Origin: Xiphydria camelus
Taxonomy: Eukaryota; Arthropoda; Insecta; Hymenoptera; Xiphydriidae
Reading direction: 5' to 3'
NCBI GenBank assembly: GCA_963678675.1
Contig: OY783194.1
Span: forward strand, 19,384,278-19,448,277
Length of the DNA: 64,000 bases
Positions within the stretch are counted from its first letter, which is position 1; each line of letters starts with the position of its first letter. Under the pieces are notes generated by a model. That model was given only the letters and a program-made list of their open reading frames with translations. It had not been told where the DNA came from and searched no databases. The translations under genes were made by a program, and so were the position numbers. Below are positions 10,601-19,645 of this stretch, piece by piece.

Positions 10601-11427
10601 CCTAGCCTCTAAGCGGTCCATCCGTGCCGAAGAAGCGGGGTGCCTGTCTAAACAGGGTACGTTCCTCGCCGGGTACGCTGCTCGGTTGCAAGTCCCAGTC
10701 CTGCGCCTGGCAGGGAAGTCGTGTGCATTTCGCCGCACGGCATCTGGCGCTCGTTGCAGCCCCTTGGTCCTCCAGCTCCAGCGTCTTTTAGGTCGAATTA
10801 CTGATCTCGCTACGGTATTCCGCTATGTCGCCCCTACTATTACAAAAGTTTCTAACGCGCTAAAATTTCTTATACTAAATGCTATCCTGGGGATGGCGGG
10901 ATCAGCGAAGCGACGTTAGGGAATCGGCCACATTGTAACGTGCACGAAGTGCAACGTTACAATATATAAAAAAATTTATCGTCGTGTACAAGTTATACTT
11001 TCGCAAGTAATTTCTGGCAAAAAAAAACGAAATACACTTATACACATATTGTATTGAAAAAATAAGATACATAGATATATAAATATATTTATTTACAGGT
11101 CTAAGGGTTTATTCAGGTAAGAGGATAAGCCATTAGGCTGCGTTACCACCCGCTGCGCGCTGAAAGTATCCAGCACGTGACTCTAACAGCTGTATCTTTT
11201 TTTCGGGAGAAATCGGGAGCGAGTTACTTCGCATAAAAAAACTAGACACTGACGAACATTTTTGTGAAAGAAACATGGCGTAGCAACGTGTAGCAAAAAA
11301 CTTAGCTCCAATTAAATTTAGAAAAAAGGTGCATTTATGGGAATTGCAGTGTAATTTTCGATAATAATGGAAGTAAACAAATGAACAATATTGCGTTAAT
11401 TCAATTAGATATTATTATTATACATAC

Positions 11428-11446
11428 CTTCACGATCAGTATCCAT
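11428..11446 (-). other. Possible first coding exon of the RAG1-like transposase
   Basis: On the minus strand an ATG at 11446 opens a six-codon exon (MDTDRE) that ends in a consensus donor GGTATGTA at 11427. Its position just inside the right end of the transposon and its orientation fit a short first exon. This is inference from splice consensus only. Confidence 0.3.
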
Positions 11447-11711
11447 TTTGAATTATTTAAATCGAACACTTTGTTCTCAAAATATTGACGATTTTAGTTT
11501 ACGTATTAAACACGTTGTCCGAGAGTAACACGTGCACGTTGTCGAGCGCAAACTTTGAAATGACGTAGAGGGTCAGGTATGCAACCTTTCGACCTATTTA
11601 TTGCGGATTTCGATGCACCGAAGCCCCCTCTGTGAAACTGTGATGAACTAACATGAAAATTCAAACCTTCGATTTTCGACTTTTGGCCAGCGAAACAGGC
11701 CGTTCGCCCCA

Positions 11712-12344
11712 CTACAGATTGTTAACGTCGTAGTACATGAGATACTTTGTCTCCTCCTCGGGGTTATAGTCCCTCATGTACTTGTTGTTGGCTCTGGCGT
11801 AACGGTTGCTGCACTGGCTGACACCGCCTCGAATGCCTCGCTCGACGAACAAGAGCATGTCGATGTCGGTGAGGAGTTGCAGCTCTATGCCGGTGTACTT
11901 TAGCATTACGTCCCACGTGAGGCCGGTGGTGGTGTAGTAATGGGCTGGATCCAAACCGTACACTTCGATGCAGTTCTCGCGAAAGTTCTCGAAAACGTCG
12001 GCCAGCAGCATGACGTCAGTCTTCAGGTAGAGGTCCGCGTACTCGCCCAGAGTTGCGATGTTGAATTCCCTCCAGACCCTCTGGGCGTGCTCGTAGTCCT
12101 CGGCGGAGATGCCGCAGCCGTTGAGACGGCTGTGAAATTGTTGCTTGGTCGGCAACTCCGTCGCGTCCAGCTTGTCCCACACGTCGATGAACTCGTAGGG
12201 GAAAACCCCTTTCCGCCTCAGCAATGCAAACTGCTCAGCCCGGATCTGCGGGAACTGGCTCTTGGTTATCGGCGCCTTCGCGAGGTAAGCTACGGTGCGT
12301 AGCAAGACTGGTCCGAACCTGCACGCGCCTGTCGAAACCTGCAT
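11712..12344 (-). pseudogene. Polinton DNA polymerase B, exonuclease part (N-terminal half)
   Basis: The minus-strand frame (210 aa) carries [46 protein letters not shown] (with the exonuclease III-type tyrosine and aspartate), [29 protein letters not shown] and [11 protein letters not shown]. These are typical of Polinton-type DNA_pol_B_2 proteins. Translation stops at the RAG1-like insertion boundary, and the remainder of the palm is at 5321-6560. The first part of the exonuclease domain and any terminal-protein region are missing; residues before about 40 look unrelated. The gene is inactive. Confidence 0.92.
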
Positions 12345-12722
12345 GCCTGCAACGCGGCGAAGTTATTCCACAGCGGGCATCGGGTGTTGACCTCGACCAC
12401 GCAGTATCAGGGCTACACATCTTGAGTGTATCCCCACAGACACATCTTGGGTGTATCCTCATGGGCGCTGTCAGCCACCAGGGGCTGGCGCACAGTCAGG
12501 TATCCTGGGTGTATGGAGCTCGCAGTGACGTTTTCATCATTATCATGCTTACCGCATAGCAAGGGTCTTTCGGAACCTACTCGGTCGAGCGATGGCACTG
12601 CGGTTGTCGCGCGAGCCTCAACTCGATGCTCGACTATTGCGATAAGAAATTTCGTCTAAGTCCAGCTCAGACTCTCGAGATGCAATTCGTTAGTACGCTT
12701 ACTTGTGCTGAGAAGCTGCGTG

Positions 12723-12994
12723 TATTGCCTGTACCGCGCGGGCGGTGGTGGGGTGGGGGCAAATGCGTTCGCGCCTAGCTATAAAGTCATCGCTCAGGAA
12801 TGCGGCTCGCTCGGCCCTGTTACGCGCGGGAAGTGGTGGAGTGGGGGTAAACGCGTTCGCGCCTAGCTATGACGTCATCACTCAGGAATGTGGTACGTCA
12901 TCGCTCAGGAATGTGACGGTGGGGGGGGGGGGTCTGTAAGGACCCGCGAGGTTCGCATGCGCGTGCGCGCTTGTCGATAAGCTGTGACGTCATC
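12723..12994. repeat. Subterminal Polinton repeats with TGACGTCATC motifs
   Basis: Three or four diverged copies contain GCGTTCGCGCCTAGCTAT followed by an (A/G)TCATC(A/G)CTCAGGAATG block. Exact TGACGTCATC occurs at 12870 and 12985. The motif also lies at 3961 and 4000. A G-run of about 13 sits near 12919. Confidence 0.7.
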
Positions 12995-13014
12995 GCTCGC
13001 GTGGATCTGTTGGG

Positions 13015-13439
13015 TGGGGTGGGGGTAAGGTTAGGCTAGCAATGGCGGCGCTTCGAGAGTGGCGGTAAGGCTAGGGTCCCCAGGAGGGTGTGGGGATAAT
13101 CGGGGGTGGGGGTAAGGTTAGACTAGCAATGGCGGCGCTCTGGGAGTGGGGGTAAGGCTAGGGTCCCCAGGTGGGAGTTGTGGTAACCGGGGGGGGGGGG
13201 TAAGGTTAGACTAGCAATGGCGGCGCTCTAGGAGTGGCGGTAAGGCTAGGGTCCCCAGGTGGGCGTGGGGGTAACCGAGGGGGGGTAAGGTTAGGCTACC
13301 AATGGCGGCACTCCGGGGGCGGGGTTAGGCTAGCAATGGCGGCCCTCCGGGAGTGGGGGTAAGACTAGGGTCCCTAGGAGGGAGTGGGGATAAGTCTAGG
13401 GTCCCCAGGGTGGCCCAGAACTCTCCTAGCTTAACTACT
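13015..13439. repeat. Polinton right terminal inverted repeat, about four tandem units
   Basis: Units of roughly 100 bp contain GGTTAGACTAGCAATGGCGG and GGCTAGGGTCCCCAGG. The last bases are the reverse complement of the left end, stopping at TTAACTACT (13439). Confidence 0.88.
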
Positions 13440-13445
13440 GTGCAT
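13440..13445. other. Right target-site duplication GTGCAT of the Polinton
   Basis: Identical to 995-1000. It shows that the Polinton boundaries are intact and that no flanking deletion occurred after insertion. Confidence 0.9.
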
Positions 13446-13513
13446 GATTAATTGTTATAAATTACGAAGGGCTCATTAACAATTAAATTGTATAACGTAA
13501 CAGATTAGCTTAC

Positions 13514-13744
13514 CTGCATCCTTCAAGATCTTAATCTCAAAAGTTTCCCATCCTTTTTGTGGGATCTTCCCTTCTTTTGCTCATTTGGACGAATTTTTCG
13601 TCTTTTTTTGGTGGATATGTACAAATCCAATGGTCTTTCTCAAAATGTAGCCAAATCCGTGGCACGACTTCGATCACATCTTTCCCTGCAGAAGTTTTCT
13701 CATTGAGAAATTGTACAACGACTTCCCTTGCTAGTTTATCCATT
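13514..13744 (-). pseudogene. Exon of an unrecognised gene with a VP-W / C-x-YPP signature
   Basis: A strong acceptor (polypyrimidine tract then TTTTCCTGCAG) precedes ATGGATAAACTAG, and the exon ends at a consensus donor GCAGGTAAGC at 13513. The frame reads MDKLAREVVVQFLNEK, VIEVVPRIWLHF, WICTYPPKK and DPTKRMGNF. It then hits TGA at 13537, one base out of phase with an otherwise open continuation (EIKILKDA) to the donor. This architecture (V-x-F near the start, EVVP-x-x-W, C-x-YPP) resembles the N-terminal part of insect proteins carrying DUF4806, many of which are transposon-linked; that is inference. Another donor (CAAGGTATG) at about 13931 suggests a 5' non-coding exon. The Polinton sits in the intron just downstream. 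Confidence 0.5.
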
Positions 13745-13944
13745 CTGCAGGAAAAGAAAGAAATATAATCAACAAAAGTCTGAAGAAATTGGCTGAAAGT
13801 TTTTTTTAAAAGAAAAAGTCGCCAAGGACGACTAACCAAAGAAAAATATTGCAAACTCATCTTCAAAAATATATTTTCAATTCGCCGATTTAAATTGTTA
13901 ATGAAAGATATTCTGTGAAAATTAATCATACCTTGTATTCTATG

Positions 13945-14335
13945 GTATCCACGTGTCTGCTGCGGTACATAACCTCAAAGCAGCATGACGTCGTTAGCCA
14001 GTACCGATGATTTCGTTGAGAAAACTGCGCGCAAGACCAGTAATTTTAAAAGATTGCACTTTTTCAGTATCTTAAAGTTAGACGCACTAATCACTCGGAA
14101 AAAACTAGCAGCTGTAACTGTTTTTTAGGCGCAAGGACACTGAGAATAGCGAAAAGCAATGTCCGTTGATCATTGCGGTACAATAGAGGAAATGTGTAGT
14201 TGCAGGAATGACGTATAAGACCACGTGACTACTCAGTCGCTTCCATGCAAGGTTACTAGCGGTCATTCAAAATCTAACTAGCAGATTTAAACTTACGCGC
14301 TAAATCAACACTTTCGATTAATGTAAATGTACCTG
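13945..14335. other. Intergenic stretch without recognised features
   Basis: AT-rich sequence between the 3' end of the tnp2-like transposase and the upstream splice site of the minus-strand exon. I see no coding frame or clear repeat. A promoter for the 13.5 kb gene may lie here, but nothing specific supports it. Confidence 0.3.
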
Positions 14336-14342
14336 TCTTTTA

Positions 14343-16560
14343 ATGGAGCATTGCAATTGCAAACTTCGTATCACGAATCCGAAGCAAAACGCACTTTTTT
14401 AAAACATCACCGAGACGATAACAGGCAGCACTAACTCCTAATGCTCGTACTTCTCGGATTCCTAAACTGGACCATTTACAGGGGAAATTGCAAGATGTAT
14501 CTTTACACTTATAAGTGTACACTGTAATATAAACATCTGCAAAAGGTGGTGTAGGATTCTTTGACTCCACAAAAATATTGTTTATTTGACATATGTTCCC
14601 ATTTTGTAGCAGGACAATATTGTTCGGATGTTTTGTGGTCAATGTCATATTTTGCATGTAATCTGTTCAAGATTTGAATTTGGCACTTCTGCAATTGGGT
14701 TTCCGAATATTTTTTGTAAATTACAATAATCGTCCAAAGTATTCTTAGGAACTGACTACTCGTTACGCGATTCCAACTCTACACACGTCTACAGATTTGA
14801 CTAAGTGGATTCGCAGGTGTTCGAACGAGAGATTTTATTTTTCCTAAAAAGTTTTCGAAAGGAAATGCAGAAAAAGATGACAATGGCGCTTTCATATAAT
14901 TGACATCGTCTGTAACGTGAATCAAATTATGGAAGTTCATTACTTGCGACCCTTTCCCATAGAATGTTGGCAATAAAATAAAAAACTTGTTCAGTAAATC
15001 ATTTGCATACGTCACATACGTTACTTTCTGTGAATATTCTGTACTTCAAAGAATTCTGCAAGCGGCAAAAAGTAATAAGTAATGTTTATAAGCATTTTCG
15101 GAAAGAACGTGATGCAAAAGACTTCCGCAGTACAAAAGAAAAAAACAAAATTGAGTCGCTTTCCAGTTCGCGAGATCGTACGAATCAAATTTTTTGCGTT
15201 GAAATTCGGAAGGAACGTCAGCAGATATGGATTCGAGCCTCTCTTTTAATAACAGTCGATTTTGCACAGGAATTTTGCAAACTTTTGGTCCCTCTAGCCA
15301 ATGGTGCAGTAGTGTTTTAGTAATACCGTTACAAACCAAGTGCATATAGTCCAGTAAGACGCCAGATACAATATCAAAACCTGGTATTTTCAATAGAAGA
15401 GATATAACAAATTTAATATGATGTTTCTCTTGGTGCTTTGTCTTAAATAATTTGTGTGTACGTCGACAAGCGTTCGTTTGCGGAAATATCCTTTCCTTTG
15501 AGCCTTGATTCGTTTCTTTAGATCCTTTTTTTCCAGTCTTATGCTCGATCGAAAGTCCTCTTATCTCACATCATTCACAAGAAAAAAAATCCTGTATGTC
15601 CTTTGCAACATTTGATATATGCCCGTGCAGGAGTGTCACATATAATCGCCTTGAGTTGAAAAGCAATCTTCTTATCTTTTATTTGAATTCCATTTTCTAT
15701 TAAATTTGTGGCTTCTTCTACAAAATCATGCATGAAATCCTGTACGCATGCTGGTTTTCCTGGACCACAGTATGCAGCTGCAATAAAGGGCTGGAACTGA
15801 TGTTCAAAGTGATACAACTGAACCAGTATAGGTCAACATTTTTTAGAGGAATTTTGAAACAAATCGAGACCGTCAATGTTTACTACGATATTGATGATGT
15901 CGTCTCTATAATCAACCGATGAAATTTGTCGGTTGATTACATTGAAAATCCCAAAATATCTGTACTGTCCGTTCTTTCCATTACTGCTTAGCATTGGCTT
16001 AATAGGGTAATCAAAGAGCCTTTTTGTGTACCCAGTAACCCTTCGCTTCTGAGTACAACCAATAATTGGGACACAAATTTGTTCGTTACATAGTTGATGT
16101 TGTCCAAGCAAACGTTTCTTAACTTTTCACAGAAGGGGACCTTTTTTTCAATTTCAACGGTGACATTTTCATGCGCTCTAACTGATAAATCCATTTTAGA
16201 TACTCGCTCAGGAGTAGACGCTGCTAAAAAAGCACCTGCTACAGTAGTATCGCTAAATTTACTGGAATCAACATTACTGTCTTTACAATCTCCTAAAGTG
16301 TCAGTACGATCGTCCTTATTAATTTCTGACACGCGCACTGAATGTCTTCATCTCTGGCATCGTAATATTCACAATTTAGTGATGTAACGTTCCAAATACT
16401 TTCATCACTGGAAAAAGTACATTCCAAATTCAATTTTCTTTGCTTCAACGAGCCTTCAATATCATTATCGTGTGCAATATCAGGAGAAAAAGATCACGCT
16501 CAAAAGAAGATGATAATTTCCTTTTTCGGTTTAGTGTACGATATTTTCGAGTGTGGTAGT
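14343..16560 (-). pseudogene. tnp2 (EnSpm/CACTA-like) transposase, decayed
   Basis: Reading the minus strand from 16560 down: a basic N-terminus (RTLNRKRKLSS), LRNVCLDNINYVTNKF near 16120, GQYRYFGIF, VVNIDGLDLFQNSSKK (first acidic motif), AIICDTPARAYIKCCKGHTG near 15620, LLDYMHLVCNGITKTLL near 15340, NFHNLIHVTDDV and AFPFENFLGKIKSLVR near 14850, and a C-terminal part ending IAMLH at 14343. This order is that of arthropod tnp2-type transposases. At least two frameshifts (about 16060 and 15590) and several stops (about 15832, 15575 and 15044) disable it. I could not identify its terminal repeats. Confidence 0.75.
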
Positions 16561-16744
16561 AACTAGTCGTTCTCTATTTTTTAGTGTGATAATGTAATTA
16601 ATCATATTCTCTCAATAATATTCACAAGGCGCTTGCATTAATACCGTTATTCACGGGACACTTACACTAAACTAGTTGTCGATATAAACTATCCAGAGTA
16701 TATTTTGTAAACTAGTCTCAGCTGATTTTTAGGGTTAGGTTAAA

Positions 16745-17185
16745 CGCCTTCCTGCCAATTAACTATAGTTTAGAGATTGGCCCGTTAGGGGGTCAGTATC
16801 GAGCCGATCGTTTCACCGATGCTGGAGCGACTCTCGGTGAAACTATAGTCCAGAGATTGGCCCGTTCGTGGCCCCAGTATCGGGCCGGTCGTTTCACCGA
16901 TGCTGGAGCGACTTTCAGTGAAACTATAGTTTAGAGATTGGCCCGTTCGTGGCGCCAGTATCGGGCCGGTCGTTTCGCCGATGGAAGAACGATGCTTGGT
17001 AAAACCACAGTTCCAGTGTTGGCCCTGTCGTTTTGCCAATACCGGCCCAATAAAGATATCGAGTATTGGTGAAACAAGCGGGCCAGTACTGGGCCGTTAT
17101 GAAATACATGAGCGGGCCAATACTGAGTCAGTTGTCAAAGTCGAGTATTGGCTATTACGGTCGGACCATTATTGGCCCAGTGGTA
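16745..17185. repeat. 80-81 bp tandem repeat, degenerating to the right
   Basis: AACTATAGT starts units at 16761, 16841 and 16922. Each unit contains GAGATTGGCCCGTT, a CAGTATCG(A/G)GCC block and TTTCACCGATGCTGGAGCGA. Beyond 17000 only the GGCCCAGTATTGG-like core continues, in both orientations. Open frames across it on the minus strand are repeat-derived (SSIGETTGPIL repeated). Confidence 0.88.
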
Positions 17186-17220
17186 TTACTGGAATACTGC
17201 CGGCAATTCCTACACGGGTA

Positions 17221-17306
17221 CTGTACTGCCCTGCTAAGACAAGAAGTCGTATCTGCAATAGGATCCTATTACAGATACGACTTCCTGTCTTAGCAGGGCA
17301 GTGTAC
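17221..17306. repeat. Near-perfect 86 bp palindrome centred on GGATCC
   Basis: Arms 17221-17260 and 17267-17306 are reverse complements with about four differences. The right arm abuts the broken end of the transposase fragment at 17290-17976. It may represent an inverted element end. Confidence 0.9.
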
Positions 17307-17976
17307 GATTCGGGTGAAGTTCCTTGAACATTCCAAACATTTTTTTAACGTTTAGTTCTTCTGGCAAATACGTTTTCTGGAATTTGGATAAGCTATAGTG
17401 ACTTGCACGCCCTTTAAATGACGCGATATGGTTTTTAATAAATTCGACCGTTTCTTGCGTTAGTTTTTTAGGTCTGTTACCATGACGCCCTCTGAGATCT
17501 TTAGGAGCAACATCACCACACTTCAATGATTTTACGAGATATTCTACCTTACTTTTCGTAATTCCATGCAAAGCAATAAACTTTTGATGACAAACGCTTT
17601 GTTCTACTACATTTCCATCAGATGCATACCGTATTTTGTATGCCACCGCACAATCTCTTAGAGATGCATCTTCTTCAGATTTACGAGGCCGTCGTTGTGT
17701 TATGGGGACAATGCTGATTAGCCCGCACAAGTAAGAATTCTGTTCATTGACAGACTCCATGCTGTTGAACTCTTTAATAATCGTTTTCATCGCGAAGTCA
17801 GGGATATTTTCCTTGCATCTTAACCGCGCGCAACAACATTCTTTCCCTATTTCATGCGTTTGTAAACGTAACTTTTTACTAACTTCTTTTAATCTGCCAT
17901 ATTTAGGTCTCTTCTTCGAACCAAGCGGCTTCTTAGCACTGATACTGCCACTGTCGTCGCTACTGCTACTTGCCAT
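17290..17976 (-). pseudogene. N-terminal part of a DDE-type transposase family, truncated
   Basis: The minus-strand frame (228 aa) starts MASSSSDDSGS. It has a basic segment (KKRPKYGRLKEV), a CCCARLRC cysteine cluster, LCGLISIVPITQRRPRK, VCHQKFIALHGITKSKVEYL, RGRHGNRPKKL, FIKNHIASFKGRASHYS and YLPEELNVKKMF, then ends at the palindrome. The same order (H-G-I-T, RG-H-NRP, SHYS, YLP) recurs in the transposase at 27956-29764, so it belongs to the same arthropod family. In that family a DDE catalytic domain follows, and it is lost here. Its likely right terminus near 18260 carries GACTTAGCC repeats. Confidence 0.65.
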
Positions 17977-18059
17977 GCTTTATTACGATACGGCTCTCCT
18001 GCAGGCTCAAACCCGACTGGCAATATTGCGTCGTAACGAATTTCAAAACTATACGTTGC

Positions 18060-18270
18060 AAATGACTTAGCTGCTTCTTCCCCTGTAACGCAAGGACTTA
18101 GCCTATTCTTCCCCAGTATGGATATCTTTTCAATCCTTTTATACAACTGATTTATTCGCTTTTCCCCTGCCTCACATGTTCACGCGAACTGTCCTACAAT
18201 TGGCTGCAATTTGGTGTAAAAATAAAAAGATCGTGACCAACTGACTTAGCCTGTTTTTCCCCTGTACTCT
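18060..18270. repeat. Three copies of GACTTAGC-(C/T)-TTTTCCCCTGTA
   Basis: Copies occur at about 18065, 18097 and 18242. The core CTTAGCC/GCCTAAGTCA also appears in the terminal repeats of the element at 30119-31211. They look like subterminal transposase sites of the 17.3-18.3 kb element. Confidence 0.55.
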
Positions 18271-18482
18271 TCATATGTATCCGACAAAAATAAGAACTAT
18301 AAAAAAAAAGTCAATAACTAATACCAAAATAAACTGAAATAAACTCAATAACAATAAGTTAGATAAAATCTAACACGCGCGGTACCGATAGTGGGATATT
18401 TCAGAACGGTACCGATCGCGGGTTAATAATACCGAAATAATAATATTGCTGCCGAAGGCTATATCTGGCCGAGACACAATCG

Positions 18483-19080
18483 CTAGAAAAACCAATGACC
18501 TGATTGCCTCGCGATACGGCACGATACTCGACATCTCATCTTTTTCTTCAACCGGTTACAAGATAACATGCGGATCAATTGGAGTACAGACCGGTTTTGA
18601 ATCACGCATCCCGAATTATTTTTAATTTTCTCGATGTATGCACTCTGATGAATTACTAGAGATTTGTTTATTCGATTCCGTTCGATCTGAATTCCGACAA
18701 ACGAGTTTGAATCTCCAATTTTTATCTTAAATGCTTCGCGCAGTTTATTCGCTATATAATTCAACGTAGAATCCGTTTTTGCCGTGACGAGACCGTCTAT
18801 TTTTTTTTTATAGAGGAGAAATGCGTTACGCACGGAGTGTGGGACTCGCAGTTTTTGCCGTGACGAGACCGTCGCCTACAAAAAGCGTTAAATAAATGGT
18901 TTCGCCGTTCACTCGTCCGACAAAGATGCATAGATCCACTTCACTACACGTTAGATCGAATTGGCTCAAAAACTCGAGGAACTTTTTGTTCCAGTACCTA
19001 GGTGCTTGTTTGAACCCGTACAACGATTTCTTTAATTTACACACCACTTCCGTTACTTCACCCTTTTCGACCCTTAATTT
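18483..19080 (-). pseudogene. Ty1/copia reverse transcriptase fragment
   Basis: On the minus strand the frame carries CKLKKSLYGFKQAPRYWNKK, CIFVGR, then IYLTLFVGDGLVTAKT (the catalytic YVDD box reads FVGD, so one aspartate is replaced). After a 53 bp insertion it continues with NYIANKLREAFKIKIGD, SFVGIQIERN and QSAYIEKI. These are diagnostic copia RT and connecting segments. A frame change near 18600 and the D-to-G change show it is dead. Integrase, gag and LTRs were not found nearby. Confidence 0.85.
18798..18850 (-). mobile_element. 53 bp R1-like 3' end inserted in copia, with 23 bp target duplication
   Basis: The inserted block contains a T-run, then GGAGAAATGCGTTACGCAC and GTGTGGGACTCG, matching the extreme 3' ends of the R1-like copies at 1269 and 19636. 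The 23 bases at 18775-18797 are repeated without change at 18851-18873. Removing 18798-18873 restores a continuous copia frame. This is a severely 5'-truncated, target-primed reverse transcription event. Confidence 0.92.
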
Positions 19081-19230
19081 TGTTGCTGTAAACCCCCTTA
19101 ATGTAACGAAAAAGAAAAAAACGTAAGGGTCTGGTATTTTATATGTAGAAAGTGTGTACAAAATTTGAAAAGAATCGGTGCAGTAGTTTTTAAATGACGA
19201 TGTCCACGGACTTTTAAAACTTGGTTTCAA
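19075..19230. repeat. Dispersed repeat shared with 63836-64000
   Basis: The stretch starting TTTGTTGCTGTAAACCCCC and including GGTCTGGTATTTTATATGTA and AAATGACGATGTCCACGGAC is repeated in the same orientation at the right edge of the window, with small differences. It interrupts the copia coding sequence just upstream of the CKLKKSLYG segment, so it is an insertion or an element end. Confidence 0.85.
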
Positions 19231-19285
19231 GAAAAAAGCGTTTAACCCTTAACCGACGTTGTGGAGTCCCATGGACTCCCAGGAC

Positions 19286-19558
19286 TACCGTATGTCCCAC
19301 TCTGTACTGGCCAGTTTGAAAGTTACCTTCGGATAGGCTTGGTCGGTAATCGAGACATTTTATACCGTAATTATAATTATTTTCGTAATTTCTATTATTC
19401 ACAAATTCACAATTTCGAGGTTGGACGCTTCGATCTCCCGAATTGACACCAACTCTAACTGCCGACTCGACTTCTACCGTATTAAATGACTTGAATACCG
19501 ACCAAGCCTATCCGAAGGTAACTTTCAAACTGGCCAGTACAGAGTGGAACATACGGTA
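19286..19558. mobile_element. 273 bp MITE with 65 bp terminal inverted repeats
   Basis: The left end TACCGTATGTCCCACTCTG and the right end are reverse complements over about 65 bp, with one or two differences. The interior has no coding frame. The terminal TACCGTATGTCCC is shared with element ends near 42910, 47093 and 51527, so a family is present. Confidence 0.88.
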
Positions 19559-19645
19559 TATGAACAATAATTTTTCTTGTGTTTTTCATCTTACCGCTGC
19601 GCGCTCTTCAGTACCTTTCTACTATATCTCCACCATTTTTTTTTT

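Larger units (their letters stand above)
9037..10961. mobile_element. Solo LTR of an LTR retrotransposon (1,925 bp)
   Basis: The block starts TGTAACG and ends CGTTACA, so it has the TG...CA ends of an LTR, and is flanked by ATAT at 9033-9036 and again at 10962-10965 (4 bp target duplication). It contains no coding domain, no primer-binding site and no second LTR, which fits LTR-LTR recombination. It is GC-richer than its surroundings and contains two tandem-repeat arrays. A large TIR element ending TGTAACG/CGTTACA is the alternative, since the first seven bases are also inverted. Confidence 0.65.
6547..11712 (-). mobile_element. RAG1/Transib-like DNA transposon inserted in the polymerase gene
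   Basis: The ends are GTGGGGCGAACGGCCTGTTT (6547) and its reverse complement ending at 11712, followed inward by TCGCTGG and a CGACTTTT block, so the terminal repeats are about 35 bp. The flanks are CACA (6543-6546) and TACA (11713-11716), a 4 bp duplication with one change; a 5 bp reading (CACAG/TACAG) is also possible. The insertion splits polymerase codons exactly. It holds a decayed multi-exon transposase related to RAG1 (6881-9038) and a solo LTR (9037-10961). Without the LTR the element is about 3.2 kb. At the left junction the sequence reads CACAGTG, the same heptamer as a RAG recombination signal. Confidence 0.8.
1001..13439 (-). mobile_element. Polinton/Maverick element, internally deleted and invaded
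   Basis: The element starts AGTAGTTAAGCTAGGAG and ends with the reverse complement, flanked on both sides by GTGCAT. The 5'-AG start, 6 bp target duplication, long terminal repeats and a protein-primed type B DNA polymerase are Polinton hallmarks. After removing the RAG1-like insertion (6547-11712) and the R1-like copy (about 1269-2382) only about 6.2 kb remains, far below the usual 15-20 kb. I found no integrase, packaging ATPase, protease or capsid genes, so large internal deletions are likely. Recognisable content is two polymerase pieces on the minus strand, a small frameshifted gene (3438-3750) and a small plus-strand gene (4231-4512). It cannot move by itself. Confidence 0.9.

Noticed and set aside
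16785..17039. Repeated SSIGETTGPIL peptide on the minus strand
   Set aside because: Generated by the 80-81 bp tandem repeat; no start, splice or domain support.
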